In this document: positions 1-9,357 of the stretch, in pieces | How the letters are laid out: every line of letters starts with the position of its first letter | How positions within the stretch are numbered: the stretch's first letter is position 1 | Assembly (NCBI GenBank): GCA_012744475.1 | Contig: JAAYBV010000097.1 | Span: 108,717-172,716 of the forward strand | Reading direction: 5' to 3' | Length of the DNA stretch: 64,000 nucleotides | Origin: Phycisphaerae bacterium | GTDB taxonomy: Bacteria > Planctomycetota > Phycisphaerae > Sedimentisphaerales > Anaerobacaceae | Translations under genes and position numbers: made by a program | The notes under the pieces: generated by a model | The model's input: the letters and a program-made list of their open reading frames with translations, nothing else | What the model was told of the DNA's origin: nothing | Database searches by the model: none

Positions 1-218
1 CCGTGTGAAAGCCGCCTTCCTCTACGTCCAACATGAGTTTCGTTCCCTTATGGATTCCGGAGCCTTTAACTTTGCCGCCCAAACCAAGTCGGGCAGCGTT
101 ATCTGCGGCTCCTCTCAGTCCATCCAAACCATAGAAAACGCGGTACGCGCGCCAAAACGCGGAGAAGAGAAAAATCGCATAAAAAAGGAATGGGGGATCG
201 GGGGATGAATCGGGGCGT
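1..218. other. Window edge without a recognised gene
   Basis: No convincing complete gene lies here, and the base composition is more AT-rich than in the neighbouring genes. On the minus strand an ATG at 32-34, preceded by AAGGGA at a normal Shine-Dalgarno distance, opens a frame (MLDVEEGGFHT) that runs off the left edge. It could be the start of the gene downstream of tsaE, but eleven codons are too few to judge. Confidence 0.3.
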
Positions 219-674
219 CTATTCCGGGACCTTGACGTGCGGCGGCAGGTCGGCGATCCGGATGGTGCGGGCGCGCGGTCCGGCGTGCGCCAGGGTGATG
301 CGCATAGGGTTTGTAGCGGCAATCGCCGGCTCGACCCGGTCAGCCCATTCAATCAGCACGACCGATTCCGGATAGCACAGGTCGTCGAAACCCAGCCTCT
401 CGAACTCGGCGATCAAGTCCAGGCGATAGGCATCGATGTGATAGAGGTCCAGGCGGCCGGCATAGTGGTTGACCAGGACAAACGTCGGGCTGTTCACCTC
501 CCGGCGGTCGGCGGCGCCGGCGCCTTCGGCAATGCCCTTGATCAGATGCGTCTTGCCGCTGCCGAGCGGACCGACGATCGCGATCACCTCGCCTCCGGCG
601 AGCTGGCGACCCAAGGCCCGGCCCAGCGCGATCGTCTGTTCCGGCGAATGGGATGTGATGGTGATTTCCCTCAT
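219..674 (-). CDS. tsaE: tRNA threonylcarbamoyladenosine biosynthesis ATPase TsaE
   Basis: TsaE is the small P-loop ATPase that works with TsaB and TsaD to place threonylcarbamoyl on A37 of ANN-decoding tRNAs in the cytoplasm. The 151-residue product has the family's usual length. It has a Walker A loop GPLGSGKT at residues 35-42, the family motif NSPTF, and the YHIDAYRL and LIEWADR segments. The ATG at 674 is chosen because homology begins at MREITI; a longer in-frame start at 752 would add 26 residues encoded by intergenic repeat DNA. It is followed downstream by the window edge and preceded by the PL11 gene, separated by an inverted repeat. Confidence 0.93.
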   Translation of the reverse strand: MREITITSHSPEQTIALGRALGRQLAGGEVIAIVGPLGSGKTHLIKGIAEGAGAADRREVNSPTFVLVNHYAGRLDLYHIDAYRLDLIAEFERLGFDDLCYPESVVLIEWADRVEPAIAATNPMRITLAHAGPRARTIRIADLPPHVKVPE

Positions 675-702
675 AAGTACCAGAGCGCCCGTCGAGGCGA
701 AA

Positions 703-846
703 GTCCGAAGCACGAAACTCGAAATCCGAGACAAATTCGAAACCCAGAGCACGAAGGCCCCAAACGCCGGCGGCGGTCAGACATTCGTTTTGGACTTTCA
801 GTTTTGAACATTCGGATTTGTTTCGGATTTCGTGCTTCGGATTTCG
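703..846. repeat. Imperfect inverted repeat of CGAAATCCG-type words
   Basis: Two arms, roughly 707-745 and 805-845, are imperfect reverse complements built from words such as GAAGCACGAAA and AAATCCGA. They flank a central segment between the PL11 stop and the tsaE start. The same words recur at about 36712-36778 and 61150-61210, so this belongs to a dispersed intergenic repeat type. Transcribed, it would form a long hairpin. No protein is predicted in it. Confidence 0.6.
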
Positions 847-850
847 GATT

Positions 851-2545
851 TCAGAATTCGGTCGCCAGTTGCGCGGGATAGTAATATCCCATTGTCTGGG
901 CGACGACACCCATGCGATACTGATGATCGGTCAGCAGGCAGGGACGCCTCTCGCGTGTCGGGATCGTCGTCGTGTAGATGCGCACCTCGCCTGCAACGCT
1001 CGTGACAACCTCTTCGCGGTGATCGCCCAGACAGTCCATCACGACGATCACGCGGCCCTCGATCGGCTGGATAGCGGGACCGTTCCACTTCTGGATCGCG
1101 CGGCCGAAGATGACCTCTTTCTGAGGATCGGCGTCCCACCACAGCGGCCGGGGTGTCAGAGGCCGCTCGCCGCCGGCTTCGATCAACTCGCCCGAGGCGC
1201 TGTAGAGCCAGCGCTTCGGATAGTCGCGTTCCCCCGCCAGCACCTCCATGCCGGGATGCTCGGCGAGCACATCGGCAGCCATGCCCTGGCCGTGCAGATG
1301 GAACGTCGGCTCCTTGTGCGTCCAGAGCTTGCGCCCCGTCCGGGCGTCGACCACACACATGCCGTCGGTCTGCTGACGCGACTCAAACCCATAGAAGATC
1401 TCCAGGCCGGGATTGGACGGCTCGACGTCCGCGACGTAACAGACGTCCGGATGGCCCATCGCAAGCGACCAGAGCCCTTTGCCGTTGTCGTCGAGAACGG
1501 CGGCGCCAAGGACCAGCTCATCGCGCCCGTCCCGATCCGCGTCAGCCGTGATCAGGCCGTGCGAACCCTGTCCGGCGTATTTCGTCTGCTCCTGCGTCGA
1601 GTCCCAATGCCAGAGCCGGCGGAGGTCCTTGTCGAGGGCCTGAACCTTGATCAGGTTGTACGTGCCCCGCTGCATGACCAGCGAGGGCGTCTGTCCGTCC
1701 AGATACGCGACGGCCAGGAAGTTGCGGCAGTAATAATTATAGTCGGGGTACCCATCCCGGCTGAGCCAGTCGGTCCGGGCCACGATGCGTCCGGTCTGGC
1801 CATCGAGCTTGATCAGGTATTCGGGACCGGTCTGCACGAGGCCCTTCTCGTCGCGCGGGTCGCCTTCGCCCGCCTTGCAGTAGACCTCCGCCTTGCCGTC
1901 ACCGTCCACGTCGTAGACCACCCAGGGCGAGTACCAGATGCCCGCCTCGATCGACCAGCCCATGTCGTGGCGCCACAGGAGCGTGCCGTCGCGACGGTAG
2001 GCCTCGATCTTGTAGGTGGTGGTGCTGGGCTTCCAGTAGCCCGGCCGCTGATAGGGGTCGGTGTTGAAATTCGGCTGCTTGATGACGAATTCGAGCGAAC
2101 CGTCGCCATCGAGGTCGCCGATGCCTACCTTCTGGAAGTCGTAGTCGCCCGCCAGCGGGATGCGAACGTAGGGCGGCGCGTCCTTCCGGATCGCAACGTG
2201 TGCGGTCTCCTTGACAGACGTGCCTTCTTGCGCGTGCACACGAAGCTCGTAGCGTCGCTCGGACACCGCCGGACCCCACGCGCCCTTGTCGATGAGATTC
2301 GTCAATCGCTGCGGCGTCTCTGTGAGTCGGACCTCGGACGACGAGCCTTCCCGGCGAGCGAGCGAAAAGCTAGTCTGGTCGACATCCGCCGCCAGCAGTC
2401 GCCAACTGAGAAAGACCGATCCATCTCCGCGCGGCACGGCGACCAGCCCGCGATCCAGATGTTCCGCCCCGCCGCAAGCGAGGCACGACAGCAGGACAAC
2501 CAACGTCACGACAGCCGCTCGACACGTTCTTTGTGCGTGCTTCAT
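851..2545 (-). CDS. Exported rhamnogalacturonan lyase, PL11 family
   Basis: This is a probable secreted rhamnogalacturonan endolyase that cleaves the rhamnose-galacturonate backbone of pectin by beta-elimination. The 564-residue protein has an N-terminal signal sequence ending near SCLACGG, then the PL11 opening (LDRGLVAVPRGDGSVFLSWR, residues about 29-48). A beta-propeller follows with repeated calcium-type loops DLDGDGS, DVDGDGK and DADRDGR. Its length is close to the Bacillus YesW/YesX enzymes. The ATG at 2545 is preferred over 2572 because GGAGAG lies ten bases upstream and the longer start would overlap the thiL stop. It follows thiL by 23 bp and may be cotranscribed, although the functions are unrelated. 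Confidence 0.85.
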   Translation of the reverse strand: MKHAQRTCRAAVVTLVVLLSCLACGGAEHLDRGLVAVPRGDGSVFLSWRLLAADVDQTSFSLARREGSSSEVRLTETPQRLTNLIDKGAWGPAVSERRYELRVHAQEGTSVKETAHVAIRKDAPPYVRIPLAGDYDFQKVGIGDLDGDGSLEFVIKQPNFNTDPYQRPGYWKPSTTTYKIEAYRRDGTLLWRHDMGWSIEAGIWYSPWVVYDVDGDGKAEVYCKAGEGDPRDEKGLVQTGPEYLIKLDGQTGRIVARTDWLSRDGYPDYNYYCRNFLAVAYLDGQTPSLVMQRGTYNLIKVQALDKDLRRLWHWDSTQEQTKYAGQGSHGLITADADRDGRDELVLGAAVLDDNGKGLWSLAMGHPDVCYVADVEPSNPGLEIFYGFESRQQTDGMCVVDARTGRKLWTHKEPTFHLHGQGMAADVLAEHPGMEVLAGERDYPKRWLYSASGELIEAGGERPLTPRPLWWDADPQKEVIFGRAIQKWNGPAIQPIEGRVIVVMDCLGDHREEVVTSVAGEVRIYTTTIPTRERRPCLLTDHQYRMGVVAQTMGYYYPAQLATEF

Positions 2546-2568
2546 ATCGGTCTCTCCATTCTGCGCCC

Positions 2569-3498
2569 TCATTCGGGCCCGCTCAAATGGTCGTACCCGC
2601 CGGGCATCAGCTCAACGATCTGCCCATCCGGCATGCGAAGCTGCATCCGGCTGCCTTCGACGATCCGCCCGATCCGCGCAATCGGCGTCGGGTCGTCCCA
2701 CGTCTGCAATAGCCGTGCCCAATCGCCGGGCGCCAGGGTGAAGAGCAACTCAAAATCCTCTCCATCGTGCAGCGCCGCCGCGAGCGGATCGGCCAGCGTC
2801 CTGGCATCGTCCGAAATCGGAATGCTCGCCGCGTCGAGGATCGCGCCGACGCCGCTCTGCTCGCAGATCCGATTGAGGTCCGTGCTCAAGCCGTCGCTGA
2901 TGTCCATCATCGAGTGCAGTGTCACCGTCTGCGCCATCCGCAGGGCCTCGCGAATCCGAGGCTCAAACTCCAGGTGCTTTCGCAGGAGCGAGCCGCCGAG
3001 CGAGCCGGTCACGCAGACGGCATCGCCGACCCTGGCGCCGTTTCGCCGGACCGGGGCGTTCGTCGACCTCCGGCTGAGCATGGTGACATTCACCGCGAAG
3101 GGATGATCGTGGCGCCACGACGTGATGTCCCCTCCGATGAGCGGACAGTCGTATCTCTCGGCCGCCTGTGCAATCCCGGCGTGAAGTTCCTTGAGCCGGC
3201 GCGCCCCGAATCCAGGCGGCAGCGCCACCGCCACAACCGCCGCCAGCGGCACGGTTGCCATCGCGGCGCAGTCGCTCAGACTGGCAGCCATCGCCTTGTA
3301 GCCCACCTGTTCGAGCGTCGCGGTCTTCAGATCGAAATGCGAGCCGTCGAGGAGCATGTCGGTGGTGATCAAGACGGATGCGGCGTCGTTGAGGCGCACC
3401 TCCGCCATGTCGTCCCCGATGCCGATGGGAAACGCCGATGGATCGATGCGGCTCTGCTGCCGGAACCACGCCGTGATGTCGTCTTCGTGCGGTCTCAT
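2569..3498 (-). CDS. thiL: Thiamine-monophosphate kinase ThiL
   Basis: ThiL phosphorylates thiamine monophosphate with ATP to give thiamine pyrophosphate, the last step of cofactor synthesis. The 309-residue product shows the AIR-synthase fold motifs: GIGDDMAEV near the N terminus, ITTDMLLDGSHFDL, the Mg-binding SDCAAM region, GGDITSW, CVTGSLGGS and MDISDGLSTDL. Its ATG overlaps the argH stop by four bases, so translational coupling in an argH-thiL unit is likely. No other thiamine genes are nearby. Confidence 0.93.
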   Translation of the reverse strand: MRPHEDDITAWFRQQSRIDPSAFPIGIGDDMAEVRLNDAASVLITTDMLLDGSHFDLKTATLEQVGYKAMAASLSDCAAMATVPLAAVVAVALPPGFGARRLKELHAGIAQAAERYDCPLIGGDITSWRHDHPFAVNVTMLSRRSTNAPVRRNGARVGDAVCVTGSLGGSLLRKHLEFEPRIREALRMAQTVTLHSMMDISDGLSTDLNRICEQSGVGAILDAASIPISDDARTLADPLAAALHDGEDFELLFTLAPGDWARLLQTWDDPTPIARIGRIVEGSRMQLRMPDGQIVELMPGGYDHLSGPE

Positions 3499-4883
3499 CG
3501 CTCGGCGAGATGCTTTTTCCAGTAAGCGACGCGGTCCTTGACCTGCTCGGGCCCGGCGGCGCCGGCCGAGGCATAACGCTCGACCACGTGACGCGCCCCG
3601 AGATAATCATACACGTCCGTGTCGATCTGCGGGCAGTGCTCCTGGAACGTCTCCATCGGCACGTCCGACAAGGGCCAGCCTTCCTTCTCGCACAGCGACA
3701 CGAGCGCCCCGACGATGCCGTGGGCCTGGCGGAACGGAACGCCCTTGCCCACCAGGTATTCCGCCAGCGCCGTGGCGTCGAGGAACCCGGCGTCCAGACC
3801 CGATGCGATCCTGGCGGTCTTGAATTGCGTGTGCGCCACCACGGCGCGGGCCATCTCCAGCGAAGCGCGGACCGTGTCGGCGGCGGCGAACAGGTGGATC
3901 TTGTCCTCCTGCAAGTCGCGGTTGTAGCCGGATGGCTGGCCTTTGAGGATCGTGAGTATGCCGATCAGCGCGCCGTACAGCGAGCCGGTCTTGCCTCGCA
4001 TCAGTTCCAGCACGTCGGGATTGCGCTTTTGCGGCATCATGCTCGACGACGTGCAAAAGGCGTCGTCGATCCGGATGAAATCGAACTCATTCGAGGAGAA
4101 CAGGATCCAGTCCTCCGCGAAACGCGACAGGTGCGCGCCGATCAGCGCGCAATCGAAGATGAACTCGGCGCAGAAGTCGCGATCGCTGATTCCGTCGATG
4201 CTGCTGTAGGCGATGTCGGCGAAACCCAACTGCCTGGCGGTGCTGATCCGGTCGATGGCCAGCGTCGAGCCGGCGATCGCTCCGCTGCCGAGCGGCGAGA
4301 CGTTCAGCAGGTTGCGGCAGTTGGTCAGGCGAGTGAAATCCCGTTCGAGTTGCTCGACGAAGCTGAGTAGATAGGCGCCGATAACGATCGGTTGTGCCCG
4401 TTGCAGATGGGTGTAGGCGGGCATCAGGTCGTTGTCGTGCTTGCCGGCCAGTTGGACGAACGCCTGCTGAAGCTGCACGATCGCGGCCTGCTGGCCCTCG
4501 ATCTCGTCGCGCAGCCACAGCCGGACGTCGGTGGCCACCTGATCGTTGCGGCTGCGGGCGGTGTGCAGCTTCTTGCCCGGCTCGCCAATTCGCTCGATCA
4601 GGGCCGCCTCGATCGCCATGTGGATGTCTTCGGTGGCTTTGTCGAACCGGAAGCGCCCCGCTTCGATCTCTTCGCTGATCTCGATCAGGCCGCTCTTGAT
4701 GGCCTTGAGCTCCGTTTGCGTGATCAGCTTTCGCTCGGCCAGCATCGTGGCGTGCGCGATGGACCCCACGATATCGTATTTGTAGAGCCGCGTGTCGTAC
4801 GACAGCGACTCGACGTAGTTAACCGTCAGTTCATCCGGTTTGGCAGCCAGCCGTTTTTCCCAGCTTCGTTGCTTGTCTGTCAT
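3495..4883 (-). CDS. argH: Argininosuccinate lyase
   Basis: ArgH splits argininosuccinate into arginine and fumarate, the last step of arginine synthesis, as a cytoplasmic homotetramer. The 462-residue protein has the full family length and carries the fumarase-superfamily signature SSSMMPQKRNPDVLE, plus TARSRNDQVATD and YTHLQRAQPI. The ATG at 4883 is preferred over an upstream GTG at 4892 because GGAG sits eight bases before the ATG. It overlaps thiL by four bases downstream. No other arginine genes lie beside it. Confidence 0.96.
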   Translation of the reverse strand: MTDKQRSWEKRLAAKPDELTVNYVESLSYDTRLYKYDIVGSIAHATMLAERKLITQTELKAIKSGLIEISEEIEAGRFRFDKATEDIHMAIEAALIERIGEPGKKLHTARSRNDQVATDVRLWLRDEIEGQQAAIVQLQQAFVQLAGKHDNDLMPAYTHLQRAQPIVIGAYLLSFVEQLERDFTRLTNCRNLLNVSPLGSGAIAGSTLAIDRISTARQLGFADIAYSSIDGISDRDFCAEFIFDCALIGAHLSRFAEDWILFSSNEFDFIRIDDAFCTSSSMMPQKRNPDVLELMRGKTGSLYGALIGILTILKGQPSGYNRDLQEDKIHLFAAADTVRASLEMARAVVAHTQFKTARIASGLDAGFLDATALAEYLVGKGVPFRQAHGIVGALVSLCEKEGWPLSDVPMETFQEHCPQIDTDVYDYLGARHVVERYASAGAAGPEQVKDRVAYWKKHLAER

Positions 4884-4923
4884 GGTAACCACTCCAGCAC
4901 GAGAGGTCTTTCCTGGTACGGCG

Positions 4924-6126
4924 TCATTCGCCCTTTGCGCCGAGACGCTCGACCATTCTCCGACCCAGCTCGTGACATTGCTCGATTTGCTCGGGCGTTC
5001 CTGCGAATCGGACGTCCACCGTCGGCTCGACCAGTCCGAGCCCGTTGTCCTTGACGAAACCGGCCATCGCCTGGACCGCGCCCCCGGCCCATCCGTGACT
5101 GCCGAACAGACCGACGATGCGTTTGGCGATCCGCTTGGTGCTCAGCAGCCTGAGTAACGCATCCATCGGCGGAAAGACGCTCGCATCGTACGTCGGACAG
5201 CCGAGAACCAGACCTCGATAACGCCAGATGTCCTGAATGAGGTAGGAGACGTGGGTCGTCGAGACGTTGTGCATCCGGACCGACTTGAGTCCTGCGTCGG
5301 ACAGACCTCTGGCAACCGCTTCGGCCATGATCTGCGTGTTGCCGTACATTGACCCGAAGACCAACACGACGCCCGGCTCGGCTTCGTAGCGACTCCAGCG
5401 GTCGTAGAGGCTGATGATGTGCTCCGGCCGGCTCCGCCAGATCGGGCCGTGTGTAGCCGCAATCACCTTCACGTTGAGACTGCCCAGCCTTTGGATGGCC
5501 TTCTGCACCATGGGCGAGTATTTGCCGACGATGTTCGAGAAGTAACGGAGAATCTCGTCCTCGAAGTACTCGAGCTGAACCTGGTCGTCGAAGATGCCGC
5601 CCTCCAGACATCCGAACCCGCCGAAGGCGTCTCCCGAGAACAGAATCCCGTCGGTGACCTCGTAGGTCATCATGGTCTCAGGCCAGTGCACCATGGGCGT
5701 CATGTAGAACCGCAGCGTGCGCCGCCCCAGGCTCAGTTCCTCGCCGTCGTTGACAACCTGAACGTTATCCTCGATCCCGTAGAGATCCTTGAGGAACCCG
5801 GCCGTCTTCTTGCTGCCGACGATCGTCATCGCCGGGAAAATCCGCCGCAGCACAGGCACGCTGCCGGAGTGATCTGGCTCCATGTGGTTGATCGCGAGAT
5901 AGTCGATCTGACGGTCCGGGCCCAGGAGACTCTTCAGTCGCGCCAGGTACTCGTTCACCGAGAGGTCTTTGACCGTGTCGACCAGCAGGGTCTTCTCGTC
6001 CAACAGCAGATAGGAGTTGTATGAGACCCCCCGTGGGATGGGCCAGATCGACTCGAACAGATTCGTCTTCCGGTCGTTCATGCCGACCCAGTAGACGCCA
6101 TCCGCGATGGGAATTCCGTGTCGCAC
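4924..6126 (-). CDS. Flavodiiron protein (A-type flavoprotein, FprA/ROO family)
   Basis: Flavodiiron proteins reduce O2 to water or NO to N2O in the cytoplasm of anaerobes, taking electrons from rubredoxin or F420. The 400-residue product has an N-terminal metallo-beta-lactamase-like domain with diiron ligands HMEPDH (His81, Glu83, Asp85, His86), HWPE, FSGDAFG and AATHGPIW. The C-terminal flavodoxin domain has the FMN loop FGSMYGNTQ. The GTG at 6126 is chosen because AGGAGG lies seven bases upstream and the length then matches the family; an ATG overlapping it is out of frame. It is divergent from nagA across about 250 bp. No rubredoxin gene is adjacent, so the donor is unknown. Confidence 0.93.
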   Translation of the reverse strand: MRHGIPIADGVYWVGMNDRKTNLFESIWPIPRGVSYNSYLLLDEKTLLVDTVKDLSVNEYLARLKSLLGPDRQIDYLAINHMEPDHSGSVPVLRRIFPAMTIVGSKKTAGFLKDLYGIEDNVQVVNDGEELSLGRRTLRFYMTPMVHWPETMMTYEVTDGILFSGDAFGGFGCLEGGIFDDQVQLEYFEDEILRYFSNIVGKYSPMVQKAIQRLGSLNVKVIAATHGPIWRSRPEHIISLYDRWSRYEAEPGVVLVFGSMYGNTQIMAEAVARGLSDAGLKSVRMHNVSTTHVSYLIQDIWRYRGLVLGCPTYDASVFPPMDALLRLLSTKRIAKRIVGLFGSHGWAGGAVQAMAGFVKDNGLGLVEPTVDVRFAGTPEQIEQCHELGRRMVERLGAKGE

Positions 6127-6379
6127 CGCATTGCCTCCTGTCTGAAAATGCGGATTTGCTGTCGTCGTCGCGCGGCGCGTGTACACGCGCGCCACAGCCG
6201 GACTCTGCGAGCGTCACGATAGCGGAAACAGGAGACAGGGTCAAACAAAACCGCCCTCCGGCGGAGCCGGCGGCCGGTACGGGGTTGCGGGACGGCAGCC
6301 TTGCCCGTATCCTGGTGGTTTGCCCGCGCGGCTGCGGGTCGAAATCATGTAGGCAAGAGAGAACAGGAATGAGGCGATC

Positions 6380-7543
6380 ATGGCATCACTTCTGATAAGA
6401 AACTGCAGGCGATACGACGCTCCCCCCACCGATGGGCACAGCAATGTGCTCGTACAGGACGGCTGCATCGGGTGGATCGGCGCCGGTGAGCCCCCTGCGG
6501 CGCCCGAGCAGGTTCTCGACGCCGGTGGCCGGCTCCTGGCGCCGGGATTCATCGACGTGCACATTCAGGGCGCCGGCGGCGCCGACGTCCTGGACGCCAC
6601 GCCGACGGCACTGGCGGCGATCGCCAAGGCCTGTGCCCGCTGCGGCGTCACCTCCTATCTGGCGACGACAGTCTACAAGATCGGTCAGGAGAATCGGCAT
6701 CTGGAAGTCGCCTCCGAATGCATCGGCCGCGACCTCGGGGGCGCCCGCCTGCTCGGCATCCACCTCGAGGGCCCCTTCATCTCTCTGCGCAAGCGGGGCA
6801 TGATCCAGCCCGATTGCCTGGCAGACCCAAGCCCCTCGGCCCTGGAGGCGATTCTGGCCAGGACCGGCGACGGCCTTGCCATGATGACGGTCGCCCCGGA
6901 GCTGCCCTGCGGACTGGAGGTGGTCAGGGCCCTGGCGGATCGCGGCATCGTCGCTTCGCTGGGGCACACTCACGCAACGTACGAACAGGCGCTTGCCGGG
7001 TTCGACGCAGGAATCAACCATGTGACCCATCTGTTCAATGCGATGCCCTCTCTGCATCACCGGGACCCCGGGCCGCTGGGGGCGATCTTCGAGCGCTCGG
7101 ACGTGACGGTTCAGGCGATCACCGACGGCGTGCACATCCATCCCTCGGTCCTGCGGCTGGCGTTTGCAGCACTGGGACCGAGCCGGTTCGTCACCATCAC
7201 GGACGGCATGCAGGCGCTGGGCCTGCCCGATGGGCGATACGTCTACAACGGGATTCCATACGAAACCCGAAACGGGGCGGCCCGATACAAAGACGGCACG
7301 TTGATCGGGACCGCGGTGGGGCTCAACCAGATGCTGGCCCGCCTCGTGAATGTCACCGGATGTTCGGAAGCGACGGCGATCCGCACGGCAACCGAGAACC
7401 CAGCATCCATCCTGGGGCTTGCCAAGAAGACCGGAGCGATCCAGGCGGGATACGATGCGGACATGGTGCTCCTGGAAGAAGACTTCACCGTCTATGCGAC
7501 GGTCGTCGGGGGTCGGATCGTCTACCGGCGGGAAAGCGATTGA
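6380..7543 (+). CDS. nagA: N-acetylglucosamine-6-phosphate deacetylase
   Basis: NagA removes acetate from N-acetylglucosamine-6-phosphate, feeding amino-sugar breakdown or cell-wall recycling. The 387-residue protein has the amidohydrolase markers FIDVHIQGAGG, HLEGPFIS, LGHTHATYEQ, NHVTHLFNAMPSLHHRDPG and the catalytic-aspartate motif ITDGMQALG. It is a standalone gene; no nagB, transporter or regulator is adjacent. It converges on the aldolase gene with only three bases between stops and no obvious terminator. Confidence 0.95.
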   Translation: MASLLIRNCRRYDAPPTDGHSNVLVQDGCIGWIGAGEPPAAPEQVLDAGGRLLAPGFIDVHIQGAGGADVLDATPTALAAIAKACARCGVTSYLATTVYKIGQENRHLEVASECIGRDLGGARLLGIHLEGPFISLRKRGMIQPDCLADPSPSALEAILARTGDGLAMMTVAPELPCGLEVVRALADRGIVASLGHTHATYEQALAGFDAGINHVTHLFNAMPSLHHRDPGPLGAIFERSDVTVQAITDGVHIHPSVLRLAFAALGPSRFVTITDGMQALGLPDGRYVYNGIPYETRNGAARYKDGTLIGTAVGLNQMLARLVNVTGCSEATAIRTATENPASILGLAKKTGAIQAGYDADMVLLEEDFTVYATVVGGRIVYRRESD

Positions 7544-7546
7544 GCG

Positions 7547-8587
7547 TCAGGAGGCTGCCATCACTCCGGCCAGCGCCGCAAGCGTCTCGTCGATATGGTT
7601 CCGTTCGATGCCGTAGTGCGTGACCGCCCGAATGCGACCCGGCCCCGAGCAGAGCATCTTCACACCTCGTTCGGCCAGCAGCGATACGAGCGTCTCGGCC
7701 GACAGCCCTTCACGCACCACGTCGAAGTACACGATGTTGGTCTGCACGGCGGTCAGATCGACCTCCAGTCCGCTCAGGCCCGCGATTCCTCGTGCCAGAC
7801 GCGCGGCGTTGTCGTGATCGTCCCGAATTCTGTCGATCATCGTATCGAGCGCCACGATGCCCGCCGCAGCGATGATCCCCGCTTGGCGCATGCCGCCGCC
7901 GAGAATCTTGCGGGTGCGCCGCGCCTCGCCAATGAACCGCTTCGAGCCACAGATGACCGAGCCGACCGGTGCGGCTAGTCCTTTCGACAGGCAAATGCTC
8001 ACGGACTCGACCGCCTGCGTAAGGGCCTTGGCGTCAACGCCCAGAGCCACTGCCGCATTGAAGATTCGCGCCCCGTCGAGGTGAAGCGCCAAGCCATGCT
8101 CTCGGGCCAAGGCCGCCACGGCTTGCGTGTATTCCGCCGACAGGACCGCCCCGCCGCATCGATTCTGCGTGTTCTCCAGGCAGATCAGACGCGTTCGCGG
8201 AAAGTGCGCATTGTCCGGACGGATCGCCGCGCGGATGTCCTCCAGCCGCAGCGTTCCATCGCGCTGATTCGGGACCGTGCGGGGGTGGATGCCCCCGAGG
8301 GCGCTGATCCCGCCGGCTTCGTAGTAGAATGTGTGTGACTGGTCCCCGAGGATCACTTCGTCGCCCCGGCCGCAGTGCGTCAGAACACAGACGAGGTTGC
8401 CCATCGTTCCACTGGCGACCAGCAGAGCGGCCTCCTTGCCGACCAGATCGGCCAGTTTCCGCTCCAACCGTTGCACCGTCGGGTCTTCGCCGAATACGTC
8501 GTCCCCGAGTTCGGCCTCATAGATCGCCTGCCTCATCTGAGGCGACGGCAGCGTCACGGTGTCGCTCCGCAGATCGATTGTCTTCAT
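7547..8587 (-). CDS. ltaE: Low-specificity L-threonine aldolase (PLP-dependent)
   Basis: This enzyme cleaves L-threonine or allo-threonine to glycine and acetaldehyde. The 346-residue protein begins with the family hallmark DLRSDTVTLP, contains the HLDGARIFNA segment, and has the PLP-lysine region SICLSKGLAAPVGSV. The ATG at 8587 is chosen by homology; a Shine-Dalgarno is weak there, and in-frame starts at 8605 and 8638 would only add unrelated residues. Convergent with nagA. Confidence 0.92.
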   Translation of the reverse strand: MKTIDLRSDTVTLPSPQMRQAIYEAELGDDVFGEDPTVQRLERKLADLVGKEAALLVASGTMGNLVCVLTHCGRGDEVILGDQSHTFYYEAGGISALGGIHPRTVPNQRDGTLRLEDIRAAIRPDNAHFPRTRLICLENTQNRCGGAVLSAEYTQAVAALAREHGLALHLDGARIFNAAVALGVDAKALTQAVESVSICLSKGLAAPVGSVICGSKRFIGEARRTRKILGGGMRQAGIIAAAGIVALDTMIDRIRDDHDNAARLARGIAGLSGLEVDLTAVQTNIVYFDVVREGLSAETLVSLLAERGVKMLCSGPGRIRAVTHYGIERNHIDETLAALAGVMAAS

Positions 8588-8698
8588 ATTCCAACTGCCT
8601 GTCATCGCACGAAATTGGCTAAGCGTTCTCGGGAACACGGACGATAACAGTCCCGGCCCGCCCTGTCAATTCACACGTCCAGCCCGAGGCAACAGAAA

Positions 8699-8890
8699 GT
8701 GTCTGTGCAGGTTCAGGGCAAGGCCCATTTCACGCGGACAGCGCCACGTGTGGCAGCCCCAAGCTCGAAGAGCGCAGGCGTGGTTCTTCACATTGGCCAC
8801 CTTGTGATATCCGCGAGCCGCTAAGGCCACCATCCCCAAACGCTGCGCGTTTGAGGCTGCCACACCTATGCCAGAATGTTTTCACACACG
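8699..8890. repeat. Dispersed intergenic repeat, copy R1 (CCATCCCCAA-type core)
   Basis: The left flank starts GTGTCTGTGCAG and runs through GGCAAGGCCCATTTCACG. The right flank ends TGCCAGAATGTTTTCACACAC. Flank words match copies at 46200-46370, 46380-46609 and 55612-55784. The core is bounded by GTGGCAGC and GCTGCCAC, so it can fold into a hairpin. Its interior (CCATCCCCAAACGCTG) matches the cores at 32153-32238 and 46380-46609 rather than the other two. It fills most of the gene-less stretch 8588-8955. A further 7-bp stem (8906-8912 with 8926-8932) follows it. Confidence 0.75.
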
Positions 8891-8955
8891 CGTAAGAGAC
8901 GGGGTGCCCGGCTTTTTTGCTTTGGGCCGGGCCGGACACGGCGTAGGATGGCGAG

Positions 8956-9195
8956 ATGCTGATCATAGCACGGACTATGTATATCCTCGGCGGCTTCCTC
9001 ATCCTCGGGTCGCTGGCCGTCCATATCTACGCCAGGATATGGCTGCGGCCGCGCAACGACGCCGAGCTGGACGAGGTCTACTATGAGTTCGAGGACGAGG
9101 ATCCTGGATACGCGAGATACTCTCGCTGGCTCAAGGCGACCACAGCCGCAGGCGCCCTGGGGCTGCTGCTGATGTTCATGGCGGTGGCCATATAG
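8956..9195 (+). CDS. Small two-helix membrane protein
   Basis: The 79-residue product is not recognised. It has two hydrophobic helices (about residues 5-28 and 61-79) joined by an acidic cytoplasmic or periplasmic loop (DAELDEVYYEFEDEDPG). Codon use is rich in G/C at third positions, as in neighbouring genes, and AGGA lies about eight bases before the ATG, so it is probably real. A hairpin with a T-rich tail follows at 9248-9290. Function cannot be inferred. Confidence 0.6.
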   Translation: MLIIARTMYILGGFLILGSLAVHIYARIWLRPRNDAELDEVYYEFEDEDPGYARYSRWLKATTAAGALGLLLMFMAVAI

Positions 9196-9247
9196 GATGG
9201 GCTTTGGCCCATGCGGCGGAGATTCGCGAGGATTCCATGAAACGGCA

Positions 9248-9290
9248 GAGGCGAACGCTCCGCGAGAAGCGTCCGCCTCGTGTTTCTTTC
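9248..9290 (+). terminator. Hairpin terminator
   Basis: GAGGCG (9248-9253) pairs with CGCCTC (9274-9279), and inner ACGCT/AGCGT extends the stem with one mismatch. The stem is followed by GTGTTTCTTTC. It lies between the small membrane-protein gene (+) and the pilZ gene (-), which converge on it, and could serve both. Confidence 0.55.
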
Positions 9291-9357
9291 ATTGCCCCGT
9301 GGTGACGGATTATCCGATTCGGACCGGCGACATCCTGTCGATGGTTTCCGATCGCCT

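Noticed and set aside
818..3106. Long plus-strand open frame opposite PL11 and thiL
   Set aside because: Antisense shadow of two recognisable genes; no domain and Arg/His-rich composition typical of G+C-rich antisense frames.
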